NCBI RefSeq assembly: GCF_035117555.1
Contig: NZ_JAYKPK010000004.1
Span: forward strand, 124,001-188,000
DNA from: Yoonia sp035117555
GTDB taxonomy: Bacteria > Pseudomonadota > Alphaproteobacteria > Rhodobacterales > Rhodobacteraceae
DNA length: 64,000 nt
Direction of reading: 5' to 3'
The position numbers and the translations under genes are program-made. Numbering within the stretch: the first letter of the stretch is position 1; each line of letters begins with the position of its first letter. This document shows positions 17,108 through 26,893 of the stretch, piece after piece. Below the pieces are notes generated by a model. That model was not told the DNA's origin, ran no database searches, and saw only the letters and a list, made by a program, of their open reading frames with translations.

Positions 17108-18118
17108 ATGACATTTTTCCACCGCCGGAGTGTTTTGCTAGGGGCTGCCGCAAGCCTCGCCACGCCCTTGATCGCGCAATCGGACCCTTGGGCCGGTGTC
17201 GCTGACCGCGCCCGGTCTTTGGATCAATGCCATGCGCTGGTGATCCGGCAATCGGGGGCAGAGGTCGTATCGCAGGCCTTTCGCGGCCCAGCACTTGGCC
17301 GCGCGGTGCCGGTGAAATCCGTATCCAAGACGATTGTCGCGGCTTTGACGGGGGCGGCCATCGACCGGGGTGAATTGCCCTCGGTGCAGGCGACCTTGGG
17401 CGAGGTGGCGCCGCGGTTGATCCCGTCTGGCGCTGATCCGCGTGTGGCGGGGATCACGATTGAGAACCTCGTGACCATGCAGACCGGGTTGGAACGCACA
17501 TCAGGTGGCAATTACGGCGGCTGGGTCAGCAGCGGCAATTGGGTCGCCAATGCGCTGGGGAGGCCCTTTGTGGCGGAACCGGGCGGGCCGATGCTCTATT
17601 CCACGGGATCGTTCCATGTGTTGGGTGCGGTCTTGACCGAAGTGTCTGGGCAAAGCTTGCTGGAGCTTGCCCGCGCCCGTCTGGGCCAGCCTTTGGGGAT
17701 CGAGATCCCCGCATGGACCCGCGATCCGCAGGGATTTTATCTGGGCGGTAATGAAATGGCGCTGACGCTGGATGGCATGGCGCGCTTTGGCGAGATGTAC
17801 CGGCAGGGTGGCCAGTTCAATGGCGTGCAGGTGCTGAGCGCTGATTGGGTGGCGCAGTCGTTTGCGACGCGCACACGGTCGCAATTTTCCGGGCTCAGCT
17901 ATGGCTATGGCTGGTTTCTGGGGCAGGCGGACGGGGTCGGCTATGCCTTGGCGCGGGGCTATGGCGGGCAGGTGATCTGCACGGTGCCAGAGCTGGAGAT
18001 GACGCTGGCGCTGACGTCGAACCCGAATTTGCCGGCACGGTCGGGTGGGCATTTCGGCGATATCATGCGGTTGATCGAAGGTGACGTGATCCCGGTGGCG
18101 CGCAGCCGGATGGGGTAA
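17108..18118 (+). CDS. Serine hydrolase, beta-lactamase class C family, 336 aa
   Basis: Penicillin-binding-protein-like serine hydrolase, exported: MTFFHRRSVLLGAAASLATPLIAQ has an RR pair before a hydrophobic stretch, so a Tat signal is possible. The SxxK motif is SVSKT (about residue 74); the second motif is YSTG rather than YxN, and the third is YGGQ rather than KTG or HxG. This pattern is that of the 6-aminohexanoate-dimer-hydrolase-like esterases rather than true AmpC, so a beta-lactam substrate is not indicated. Single gene with unknown substrate. Confidence 0.85.
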   Translation: MTFFHRRSVLLGAAASLATPLIAQSDPWAGVADRARSLDQCHALVIRQSGAEVVSQAFRGPALGRAVPVKSVSKTIVAALTGAAIDRGELPSVQATLGEVAPRLIPSGADPRVAGITIENLVTMQTGLERTSGGNYGGWVSSGNWVANALGRPFVAEPGGPMLYSTGSFHVLGAVLTEVSGQSLLELARARLGQPLGIEIPAWTRDPQGFYLGGNEMALTLDGMARFGEMYRQGGQFNGVQVLSADWVAQSFATRTRSQFSGLSYGYGWFLGQADGVGYALARGYGGQVICTVPELEMTLALTSNPNLPARSGGHFGDIMRLIEGDVIPVARSRMG

Positions 18119-18119
18119 G

Positions 18120-18138
18120 GCGGGGCGAGCCCCGCCCT
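18120..18138. terminator. GC hairpin after the serine hydrolase
   Basis: GGCGGGGC-GA-GCCCCGCC hairpin 3 bp after the TAA, without a T-run. With the palindrome at 18157-18178 it fills the gap between two convergent genes. Confidence 0.45.
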
Positions 18139-18156
18139 ACGGATCGGCGATGGGTA

Positions 18157-18178
18157 GGATGGGTGATTTCACCCATCC
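18157..18178. repeat. 22-bp palindrome (dispersed family, copy B)
   Basis: Arms GGATGGGTGA / TCACCCATCC around TT, preceded by GGGTA. Same family as 17003-17032 and 60393-60420. Lies between the convergent serine hydrolase and gabD genes. Confidence 0.85.
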
Positions 18179-18187
18179 CGACCCGCG

Positions 18188-19666
18188 TCAGATGCTGGTG
18201 CAGATGTATTTCAGTTCCATGTAATCATCGATCCCATGCGATGAGCCTTCACGGCCCAGACCGGATTGCTTGATCCCACCAAAGGGCGCCACTTCGGTCG
18301 AGATGATGCCGGTATTCACGCCGACAATGCCATATTCCAAGGCTTCGGCGACTTTGGTGACGCGGGACAGATCCTTGGCGTAGAAATAGGACGCCAGACC
18401 GAAGATCGTGTCATTGGCCTGAAAGATCACGTCATCTTCATCTTCAAACATGAAGAGCGGCGCGAAGGGGCCGAAGGTTTCATCCGTGCTGACCAGCATG
18501 TCCTTGGTCGCATGGGTGACGATTGTGGGTTCAAAGAACTGCCCGCCCAGATCATGCGGTTTGCCGCCTGTCAGGACCTTGCCGCCCTTGGCCAAGGCAT
18601 CGTCGAGATGTTCCTGTACTTTCTTGACCGCAGCCGGTTCGATCAGCGGGCCAAGCGTGGTGCCATCGGCCAGGCCATCACCGACACGGAGCTTTTCAAC
18701 GGCGGTCTTCAGCTTGGCGGAAAACGCGTCATAGACGCCTTTTTGCACATAAATCCGGTTGGCGCAGACGCAGGTCTGGCCGTTGTTGCGGAATTTGCAG
18801 GCGATGGCACCTTCCACGGCGGCATCGAGATCAGCATCATCAAACACGATGAAAGGCGCATTGCCGCCCAGTTCCATCGAACATTTCATCACCTGATCGG
18901 CGGCCTGTTTCAGCAAGATACGCCCGACTTCGGTGGACCCGGTAAAGGTCAGTTTGCGCACGATGGGGTTTTCGCAGAATTCCTTGCCGATGTCCGAGGC
19001 TGAGGTCGAGGTCACGACCGAGAACAGGCCCTTTGGCACGCCCGCCTCTTCCGCCAGTTTCGCCATGGCCAGCGCTGACAAAGGTGTCAGCGAGGCAGGC
19101 CGCACGACAAAGGCGCAACCGGCGGCCAAGGCAGGCGCGACCTTGCGCGCAATCATCGCATTGGGGAAATTCCACGGCGTGATGCCTGCGGCAACGCCGA
19201 TGGGCTGTTTGATCACGGTGATACGTTTATCGGCCATATGGCCGGGGATGGTCTGGCCATAGACGCGTTTCGCCTCTTCCCCGAACCATTCCACGAAGGA
19301 CGCGCCATAGGCGACTTCGCCGCGCGCCTCGGCCAAGGGTTTGCCCTGTTCGGCGGTCATGATGATGGCGAGGTCTTCCTGATGCGCCATCATCAGGTCG
19401 AACCATTTGCGCAGAACTTTGGAGCGTTCTTTGGCAGGAAGCGCGGCCCAGGGTTTCTGCGCCTTCTGCGCCGCATCAATCGCCTGCGCGACTTCGGCGC
19501 GGGAAAGGTCCGGGATCTGCGCGATCACATCGCCGCGCGCGGGATTGGTCACGTCGAAGGTTTTGCCGCTTTTGGCCTGCACCCAAGTGCCACCGACAAA
19601 GGCCGCGTCACACAGCAGATCAGGACGGTCCAGCATGGATTTGAGGTTGGTGGTTTCATCAAGCAT
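18188..19666 (-). CDS. gabD: NAD(P)-dependent succinate-semialdehyde dehydrogenase, 492 aa
   Basis: Oxidises succinate semialdehyde to succinate in GABA catabolism. Aldehyde dehydrogenase superfamily marks: GITPWNFPNAMIARK, LTFTGSTEVGRILL (cofactor binding), catalytic Glu in MELGGNAPFIV and catalytic Cys in NNGQTCVCANRIYV; C-terminal GREGSSHGIDDYMELKYIC is typical of GabD. The start at 19666 has AAGGAG 7 nt upstream; the in-frame upstream ATG at 19705 is not used by homologues. GabD is the best match among ALDHs by length and motifs, but glutarate-semialdehyde activity is also possible. Confidence 0.92.
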   Translation of the reverse strand: MLDETTNLKSMLDRPDLLCDAAFVGGTWVQAKSGKTFDVTNPARGDVIAQIPDLSRAEVAQAIDAAQKAQKPWAALPAKERSKVLRKWFDLMMAHQEDLAIIMTAEQGKPLAEARGEVAYGASFVEWFGEEAKRVYGQTIPGHMADKRITVIKQPIGVAAGITPWNFPNAMIARKVAPALAAGCAFVVRPASLTPLSALAMAKLAEEAGVPKGLFSVVTSTSASDIGKEFCENPIVRKLTFTGSTEVGRILLKQAADQVMKCSMELGGNAPFIVFDDADLDAAVEGAIACKFRNNGQTCVCANRIYVQKGVYDAFSAKLKTAVEKLRVGDGLADGTTLGPLIEPAAVKKVQEHLDDALAKGGKVLTGGKPHDLGGQFFEPTIVTHATKDMLVSTDETFGPFAPLFMFEDEDDVIFQANDTIFGLASYFYAKDLSRVTKVAEALEYGIVGVNTGIISTEVAPFGGIKQSGLGREGSSHGIDDYMELKYICTSI

Positions 19667-19733
19667 GGTAGTCTCCTTTGACTTTGGCACAATGTGGCCT
19701 CTCATAGGGGCAAAGGTAAAGGGGGTCTGACCG

Positions 19734-20507
19734 ATGGAGCTGGATGATGCTTATGCGAATGCGGCTTATATCCCGGGTGGCGCGGATTATCCTGACCGTT
19801 GGGCCGCGCAGGCGGCGGCGTTTCGCGCGGGCGCAAGATGCGAGATTGATCTGGCTTATGGCGAAAGCCCGCGGCAGCGGTTCGATCTGTTTCACCCCAA
19901 CCGTCTGGCCAAAGGTGTCGTGATTTTCGTCCATGGCGGCTATTGGCTGCGGTTTGACAAATCATTCTGGTCGCATCTGGCGGCGGGACCTTTGGCGCAG
20001 GGCTGGGCGGTGGTGATGCCGTCCTATGATCTGTGCCCGGATGTCGGGATCGCGCAGATCGGCGATCAGATCGCGCAGGCGATGCAGGTGATCGCTGACC
20101 GTGTGCCGGGACCGGTGAGGTTGGTCGGGCATTCGGCGGGCGGGCAATTGGTGGCGCGGATGACTGCGCCGCGTCCGGGCGCGCGCTGGCAGGACAGGTT
20201 GGCGCGGGTGGTGGCGATTTCGCCCGTGGCGGATCTCGCGCCCTTGATGCAAACCTCAATGAACACGGACCTGGCGATCACGCCGGATGTGGTGGACAGC
20301 GAAAGCCCGGTGCATCTGCCGGTGCCACATGTGCCGGTGACAATCTGGGTCGGGGGCGCGGAACGGCCGGTGTTTATCGAACAGGCAGGACTGCTGGCAC
20401 AGGCGTGGGATGCGCCGCTGGTCACGGTGCCAGAGCGGCATCATTTTGATGTGATCGACGGTTTGGCACTGCCTGACAGCGACCTGACCCGCGCGGTTCT
20501 GGCGTAA
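19734..20507 (+). CDS. Alpha/beta hydrolase, kynurenine-formamidase-like, 257 aa
   Basis: The oxyanion-hole motif is FVHGGYWLRFDKS (HGGYW is the mark of the arylformamidase/AFMID-type group), the nucleophile is in VGHSAGGQL, the acid probably in the segment after VTIWVGGAERPVF, and the base is the His in PERHHFDVIDGL. Such enzymes cleave N-formylkynurenine to kynurenine, but many members are uncharacterised esterases and no kyn genes are nearby, so the substrate is open. Divergent from gabD with a 67-bp gap. Confidence 0.8.
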   Translation: MELDDAYANAAYIPGGADYPDRWAAQAAAFRAGARCEIDLAYGESPRQRFDLFHPNRLAKGVVIFVHGGYWLRFDKSFWSHLAAGPLAQGWAVVMPSYDLCPDVGIAQIGDQIAQAMQVIADRVPGPVRLVGHSAGGQLVARMTAPRPGARWQDRLARVVAISPVADLAPLMQTSMNTDLAITPDVVDSESPVHLPVPHVPVTIWVGGAERPVFIEQAGLLAQAWDAPLVTVPERHHFDVIDGLALPDSDLTRAVLA

Positions 20508-20535
20508 CGGGTTCACATTCCTGCGGAATATGAAT

Positions 20536-20568
20536 GCCTCCGGCGGGGATATTTGGGCTCGGACGATG
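20536..20568 (+). repeat. Dispersed CCTCCGGCGGGGATATTT motif
   Basis: GCCTCCGGCGGGGATATTT followed by GGGCTCGGACGATG, 28 bp after the alpha/beta hydrolase stop. This is the cleanest copy of the long form. Confidence 0.75.
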
Positions 20569-20704
20569 CGGGATTTTTGATCTTTCCTCTTGGCGTTGCA
20601 ATTAGTATACAAGGGCCAAGTTCCCCGACAATGCGAACCCGGCCCCAGCGGTCAGCCCCTGCAAGGGCACGGGTGTGGCTTGTCTGTCAGATCAGGAGAG
20701 CACG

Positions 20705-21466
20705 ATGACTGAGAAACCGATTATGGCCAAGGCGACCGCCGTCTGGCTTTGCGACAACACCACGCTGACCTTCAAACAGATCGCCGAATTTTGCGGCTTT
20801 CACGAATTGGAAGTGCAGGGCATCGCCGATGGTGATGTGGCTGTCGGTGTCAAAGGCTTTGACCCCGTTGCCAATAACCAGCTGACGCAGGATGAGATCA
20901 CCAAAGGTGAGGCTGATCCAGCCTATAAGCTGAAGCTGAAATTCTATGCCGCAGCGACCGGCGAGGAAAAGCGCCGCGGTCCGCGCTATACGCCTTTGTC
21001 CAAGCGGCAGGACCGGCCAGCCTCGATCTATTGGCTGGTGAAGTTCCATCCGGAATTGTCCGATGCCCAGATTTCGAAACTGGTCGGCACGACCAAGCCC
21101 ACCATTCTGGCGATCCGCGAGCGGACGCATTGGAACATCAACAATCTGGACCCGATTGATCCGGTTGCGCTGGGCCTGTGCAAGCAATCCGAACTGGATG
21201 CCGCTGTGCAAAAAGCCAATGCCAAGAAAGCCCGCGAAGGCGGCGCGATGAGCGATGATGAACGTCGCAAGCTGGTCAGCACCGAACAATCTTTGGGTAT
21301 GGCGCCTGAACCCAAGATGCCGTCGGCGATGGCCGGGCTGGAAACCTTCAGCCTCAGCGATCCGCGCGACGAGGAAGAGGAAGAAGACAAGCGTGACGTT
21401 TCTGACGCGGACAGCTTTTTCAACCTGCCCGATGATGACGACGATGATGAGGATGATCGCCGCTGA
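20705..21466 (+). CDS. trcR: DUF1013 family cell-cycle transcriptional regulator TrcR, 253 aa
   Basis: The protein begins MTEKPIMAKATAVWLCDN and shows the DUF1013 features TLTFKQIAEFCGFHELEVQGIADGDVAVGVKGFDPVANN (read in two blocks) and YWLVKFHPELSDAQISKLVGTTKPTI, which look like two helix-turn-helix-type segments. The C-terminal tail (about 220-253) is extremely acidic (DEEEEEDK..., DDDDDDEDD). Orthologues are conserved across alphaproteobacteria and named cell-cycle regulator TrcR; I rely on that name from the family. ATG 20705 has AGGAGA upstream; the in-frame start at 20675 lacks one. Confidence 0.9.
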   Translation: MTEKPIMAKATAVWLCDNTTLTFKQIAEFCGFHELEVQGIADGDVAVGVKGFDPVANNQLTQDEITKGEADPAYKLKLKFYAAATGEEKRRGPRYTPLSKRQDRPASIYWLVKFHPELSDAQISKLVGTTKPTILAIRERTHWNINNLDPIDPVALGLCKQSELDAAVQKANAKKAREGGAMSDDERRKLVSTEQSLGMAPEPKMPSAMAGLETFSLSDPRDEEEEEDKRDVSDADSFFNLPDDDDDDEDDRR

Positions 21467-21487
21467 GACGGCTTTTGGCGGAATGAC

Positions 21488-21516
21488 AAACGCGTGTCCT
21501 GTGGGGCGCGCGTTTT
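21488..21516 (+). terminator. Terminator after trcR
   Basis: 12-bp stem (21488-21499 with 21504-21515, two G-U pairs, 4-nt loop) ending in TTTT. It is 22 bp after the trcR stop. Confidence 0.6.
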
Positions 21517-21544
21517 GCATTGATATCAGACGCTTGCCGGGCGG

Positions 21545-21790
21545 TTACGGGCCGGGCTGGGAGACGCCGGCAACCGCAGGATCGTGGGGTGACAAGGCAT
21601 GCCATGCGATATATCCGCCGGTGCCCAGGATGATCCCGAAGGCGAGCCAGATGAAGATATTGCGCCAATCATGATTTTCGTGCTCGGGTTGTGTCTGCCG
21701 CGAGAGCGCCTTGTGACCGGACTGCCGTCTTTTCTGTTCGATACGTCGCAGACGTTCTGCGAATTCTTTCGAACTTTTGTTGTCTGGCAT
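21545..21790 (-). CDS. Small membrane protein, hypothetical, 81 aa
   Basis: Unrecognised. The N-terminal half is charged and basic (MPDNKSSKEFAERLRRIEQKR), followed by one transmembrane helix (IFIWLAFGIILGTGGYIAWHAL, about 46-67) and a short proline-rich tail. The arrangement suggests an inner-membrane protein with a cytoplasmic N-terminal helix. Its reading frame is intact and its composition is protein-like, but no function can be given. Confidence 0.65.
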   Translation of the reverse strand: MPDNKSSKEFAERLRRIEQKRRQSGHKALSRQTQPEHENHDWRNIFIWLAFGIILGTGGYIAWHALSPHDPAVAGVSQPGP

Positions 21791-21879
21791 GCAGTAATCC
21801 CGGATTTTTTAGGAATTATACGCGTTACCGGAAACAATTTGCATGATTCTGTGGCAAAATCAAGTTTACGGGATTTTCT

Positions 21880-22473
21880 TCACAATGCCTTGCGCGCATT
21901 CAATGCTGCAGTAATCGTGCCGTCGTCGAGATAATCAAGCTCGCCTCCCACGGGAACGCCTTGCGCGAGCGATGTGACCATCACGCCGGGCAATTGATCG
22001 GCGATATAATGCGCCGTGGTCAGACCGTCGATTGTGGCACCCAGCGCGATGATGACTTCGGTGATGCTTTCCGCGGCGATCCGGTCCAGTAATTTGGGGA
22101 TGCGCAATTCATCTGGACCCACCGCATCAAGTGCGGAGAGCGTGCCGCCCAGCACATGATAGCGCCCTTTGAACACGCCGGAGCGTTCCATCGCCCAGAG
22201 GTCGGCGACATCCTCGACCACCGCGATCTGGCCGGTGGCGCGTTTTTCCGACAGGCAGATATCGCAGATATCCGCCGTGCAGATATTGCCGCAATTGAGA
22301 CATTCGCGGACTGTCGCACCCACCTTATGCAGCACATCCGCCAAGGGCAGCAGCACGAGGCTGCGTTTCTTGATCATATGCAGCACCGCGCGGCGGGCCG
22401 AACGTGGCCCCAGCCCCGGCAGTTTCGCCATCATCGCGATCAGGTGGTCGAGGTCTTCGGTGCCGTTGGACAT
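21880..22473 (-). CDS. recR: Recombination mediator protein RecR, 197 aa
   Basis: Acts with RecF/RecO in loading RecA at gaps. Visible parts: helix-hairpin-helix (MMAKLPGLGPRSARRAVLHMI), zinc finger CLNCGNICTADICDIC (about 57-72), and Toprim domain (IAVVEDVADLWAMERSGVFKGRYHVLGG in two blocks; AQGVPVGGELDYLDDGTITAAL). Length is the family norm. Start at 22473 (MSNGTEDLDHLI). Third gene of the classic dnaX-ybaB-recR order, but separated from ybaB by 99 bp with a hairpin and a dispersed repeat. Confidence 0.96.
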   Translation of the reverse strand: MSNGTEDLDHLIAMMAKLPGLGPRSARRAVLHMIKKRSLVLLPLADVLHKVGATVRECLNCGNICTADICDICLSEKRATGQIAVVEDVADLWAMERSGVFKGRYHVLGGTLSALDAVGPDELRIPKLLDRIAAESITEVIIALGATIDGLTTAHYIADQLPGVMVTSLAQGVPVGGELDYLDDGTITAALNARKAL

Positions 22474-22509
22474 GCTGGTCTTTGCGGTTGGGGCCAAAAG
22501 AACTTTTAT

Positions 22510-22530
22510 GCCTCCGGCGGGGATATGTAG
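22510..22530 (+). repeat. Dispersed motif copy upstream of recR
   Basis: GCCTCCGGCGGGGATATGTAG, same core as 20536-20568 but without the long tail. Confidence 0.7.
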
Positions 22531-22558
22531 TTGAATTCGCGCTTTGCGCGATTTCAAC
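22530..22558. terminator. Hairpin between ybaB and recR
   Basis: 13-position inverted repeat (22530-22542 with 22546-22558, one T-T mismatch, 3-nt loop). No T-run, so it may be a weak terminator or an mRNA processing/stability hairpin inside the dnaX-ybaB-recR transcript. Confidence 0.5.
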
Positions 22559-22572
22559 GGCTCTGACGATGG

Positions 22573-22917
22573 TCAGAAAGGTAGTTTCATACCCGGTGGC
22601 AGGCCCAGACCTTCGGCCATCTTGCTCATTTCTTCCTGCGCCCGCTCGGTCGCTTTGGATTGCGCATCCTTAATCGCGGCGAGGATCAAATCTTCGACGA
22701 CTTCCTTGTCTTCGCCGTTGAAGATGGATGGATCAATGTCGAGGCTTTTCAGCTCGCCCTTGGCGGTCGCGGTCGCCTTGACCAGTCCGGCGCCGCTGAC
22801 GCCTTCAACCAATACGTTCTCAAGCTCTTCCTGCATCTGGGCCATCTTGCCCTGCATGTCCTGTGCCTGTTTCATCATCTTGGCCATATCGCCAAGTCCG
22901 CCTAAGCCTTTGAGCAT
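22573..22917 (-). CDS. YbaB/EbfC family nucleoid-associated protein, 114 aa
   Basis: Small DNA-binding protein of the nucleoid. It begins MLKGLGGLGDMAKMMKQAQDM, with a long N-terminal helix rich in Met and Gln, then VEGVSGAGLVKATATAKGELKSLDIDPS, all family hallmarks. Start at 22917 with AGGAGA 6 nt upstream; the 22941 start is an artefact of an open frame. Located between dnaX and recR, the usual place for this gene. Confidence 0.95.
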   Translation of the reverse strand: MLKGLGGLGDMAKMMKQAQDMQGKMAQMQEELENVLVEGVSGAGLVKATATAKGELKSLDIDPSIFNGEDKEVVEDLILAAIKDAQSKATERAQEEMSKMAEGLGLPPGMKLPF

Positions 22918-22977
22918 TGCTGTCTCCTGATCTGGTTTCATCTGAAATAGGGCGTTGCGGGCCGTCCCGCAACCGGG

Positions 22978-24693
<1,716 letters not shown>

Positions 24694-24816
24694 GGCGGCC
24701 TTTGGCGGGATTCGGATGATAGTGCAGCCTAGGCTCCTGCGCGGCAGAGGTCTACCACGGGGATTGCACCCCGTGTCGCCACAGGGCAGTCTGCGCGCAA
24801 ATCAAGGAGCCTTGCC

Positions 24817-25272
24817 ATGTCTGATTATGAGATTTTCGCCCTTCCCGCCGCTGGTGGCACTTTGGCGCTATCGCCGGTGCCGCGTGGGGCAGCGATGCAG
24901 GATCTGCTGGACTGGCAGCCTGATCTTGTTGTCTCCATGACCTCGCAGGCCGAGATGGAGGATCTGGGCGCTGGTGATCTGGGGCAGGTTCTGCGCGACG
25001 CCGGGATAGATTGGCACCATCTGCCGGTTGTCGATTATGGCACGCCCGATTCTGATGATATCCGCGCGATCGAAGACGCGGCTGTCGCCGTTCTGCGCGG
25101 GGGTGGCAAGGTGCTGACCCATTGCAAAGGCGGTTGTGGCCGGGCCGGGATGATGGCGCTGCGGCTGATGATCGCTGCGGGCGAGGAAAGCGATGCTGCC
25201 CTGACCCGGTTGCGACAAGTACGCGCCTGCGCGGTCGAGACCGAGGCGCAATTGGCCTGGGCCAAGGGTTAG
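24817..25272 (+). CDS. Dual-specificity/tyrosine phosphatase family protein, 151 aa
   Basis: The active-site loop is HCKGGCGRAGMMALRL (about residues 102-117), matching HCxxGxxR with the nucleophilic Cys and Arg present. A WPD-like general acid may be the Asp in VVDYGTPDSDD. The protein is small and soluble, and similar cysteine phosphatases are common in alphaproteobacteria; the natural substrate is unknown. Divergent from dnaX and convergent with rsgA, 22 bp apart. Confidence 0.85.
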   Translation: MSDYEIFALPAAGGTLALSPVPRGAAMQDLLDWQPDLVVSMTSQAEMEDLGAGDLGQVLRDAGIDWHHLPVVDYGTPDSDDIRAIEDAAVAVLRGGGKVLTHCKGGCGRAGMMALRLMIAAGEESDAALTRLRQVRACAVETEAQLAWAKG

Positions 25273-25294
25273 ATCCCGCCGCCAGCCATCATTC

Positions 25295-26227
25295 TTAGGA
25301 CTTGATCCGCGGTTTCTTGCCGCCCTTGCCGGTGCGGCCCTGCTTGCGGACCTTGTCGCGGGCAAGGGCGATGGCCTCGGTCGCTTGGGTGTTCTCTGTT
25401 GTCAGTTTCTTGAACCGTGCGAGCCTGTCAGGGTCGATCTGTCCCGCCGTCACGGCTTTTTGCACCATGCAGCCCGGTTCCCCCTCATGCGCGCAATTGC
25501 GGAATTTGCACTGGCTGGCCAGTTCCGAGATTTCCGGGAAGGTCGCGTCGATGCCGAACCCGACTTCGGCCAGACCCAGCCCGCGCATCCCGGGCGTGTC
25601 GATCAGCCAGCCACCGGCCAGCATCCGGTGCAGGGATCGCCCCGTCGTCGTATGCCGCCCGCGCGCATCATCTTCGCGGATGTCACGGGTTGCGGCATTG
25701 CCGCCGGTCAGCGCATTGGCGATGGTGGTTTTGCCGACACCTGATGTGCCCGCCAGCGCGACGGTCTGGCCCGGTCCGCAATAAGGCGCGAAATGCGCTG
25801 CCACATCGGGCCCTTTGGCATTGACGACCAGCACGTCCAGATCGCGGCCCAAGGCGCGGGCCTGTTCGGCAAAGCTGGCCGGATCATCGGCCTGATCCGC
25901 CTTGGTCAGCACGATCACCGGGGTGATGCCCGCATCATGCGCCAATGCCAGATAGCGTTCCAGCCGGGCCGGATTGAAATCGGCATTGCAGGAGGTGGTG
26001 ATGAACAACGTGTCCAGATTGGCCGCGATCAATTGCTTGTCGCCAGTGTGATATTCTGTGCCGCGCGACAATTCTGTCTGGCGGTCCAGAACGCGGATCA
26101 GCCGGAATTGCGCAGGCGCGCAAAGCACCCAATCACCCACGGCAACGGCAGCGGTGGTGATGCCCGGATCGAGCGTCAGTTCCAGCGGCCCGGTTTCGGT
26201 CAGGCCGACGACACGGTCGCGGTGCAC
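25295..26227 (-). CDS. rsgA: Ribosome small-subunit-dependent GTPase RsgA; 5' end disturbed
   Basis: Circularly permuted GTPase that helps mature the 30S subunit. Visible: part of the N-terminal OB-fold, G4 VLTKADQ, G1 LAGTSGVGKTTIANAL, G3 DTPGMRGLGL, and the C-terminal zinc knuckle CKFRNCAHEGEPGCMV. The listed start is GTG 26227 (310 aa), but the same frame codes for family-like sequence upstream of it (LAELGWQGFQLSQLAPDD..., to about 26330) and stays open to a TGA at 26398, without any ATG, GTG or TTG. The only start with a good ribosome-binding site (GGGAGGACAG-ATG, 26382) is in another frame and stops after nine codons. A one-base loss near 26355-26380 would explain this. Confidence 0.8.
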   Translation of the reverse strand: MHRDRVVGLTETGPLELTLDPGITTAAVAVGDWVLCAPAQFRLIRVLDRQTELSRGTEYHTGDKQLIAANLDTLFITTSCNADFNPARLERYLALAHDAGITPVIVLTKADQADDPASFAEQARALGRDLDVLVVNAKGPDVAAHFAPYCGPGQTVALAGTSGVGKTTIANALTGGNAATRDIREDDARGRHTTTGRSLHRMLAGGWLIDTPGMRGLGLAEVGFGIDATFPEISELASQCKFRNCAHEGEPGCMVQKAVTAGQIDPDRLARFKKLTTENTQATEAIALARDKVRKQGRTGKGGKKPRIKS

Positions 26228-26412
26228 ATTGGCGATACGGGCGGGGATCAGCGCGGCATCATCGGGCGCAAGTTGCGATAGCTGAAAACCCTGCCAGCCC
26301 AGTTCAGCCAGCGGGATCTGGCCTTTTGCCAGATCGGTTCCGACAGCGGCGATCAGAGAAACGTAACCGGAAGGGCAGTCATTCTGTCCTCCCTTTCATG
26401 ACCGGAGGGTGG

Positions 26413-26510
26413 GTGAGAGGTTGGACAACGACCCAAGTGGGGCTCGTTATGGCTGCTTCCTTCCGGACCTGACCAGGTTGGCGAGGCACTCGCCCGCGCC
26501 AACCTCTCGG
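26413..26510 (-). ncRNA. ffs: Signal recognition particle 4.5S RNA (small bacterial type)
   Basis: The minus strand contains the invariant SRP domain IV sequence GGTCAGGTCCGGAAGGAAGC followed by AGCC, the Ffh-binding loop. The ends pair: GAGAGGTTGG (26508-26499) with CCAACCTCTC (26424-26415), closing a hairpin of about 95 nt. Exact 5' and 3' ends are uncertain by a few bases. It is transcribed toward rsgA. Confidence 0.95.
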
Positions 26511-26893
26511 AAGTGTAGTTAAGGCGGATGCCGGATGAGTGCAAGGTCTTGGGGCGGAATCCCGATGTGATTAAATCGATCATTGATGGGGGCTGGGCGC
26601 CGCTTGACGGTGACAAGGCGAAAAGCGGGATCTGTCGTGCTCAAACATGGCCTGCATAAAATCGCCATCATCGACCGCTATCGCGGCCCCATGCGAATCA
26701 GATCGCAATGTGGCTGTCTGATCGTCCTGGTAACCATATGGCAGCATTTCCATGACAAGGTCTGTCACACGGCGCGGGCCGGTTTTGCCGCGCCGCTCAG
26801 CCCGAATGCAATCAGAGGTGGAAATTGAGTGCCGCATACACCCAAGTGTCGGAAAAAATTGAACTTTACCCCGTGGCGTGGCATTTCGACGTC
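26511..26893. other. Gap between SRP RNA and nudC; no supported gene
   Basis: Overlapping open frames exist on both strands (81 aa plus, 85 aa minus), but neither has a recognisable domain and they shadow each other. The ffs promoter should lie just right of 26510 on the minus strand and the nudC promoter in the right part. A TTG codon at 26825 with AGAGGTGG upstream could extend nudC by 23 residues. Confidence 0.5.

Noticed and set aside
17108..18118. Beta-lactamase resistance gene
   Set aside because: The second and third motifs are YSTG and YGGQ, not YxN and KTG, so it fits an esterase-like serine hydrolase rather than AmpC.
26580..26837. 85-aa minus-strand frame (and 81-aa plus-strand frame) between the SRP RNA and nudC
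   Set aside because: The two frames mirror each other, neither has a recognisable domain or clear ribosome-binding site; listed only as a gap.
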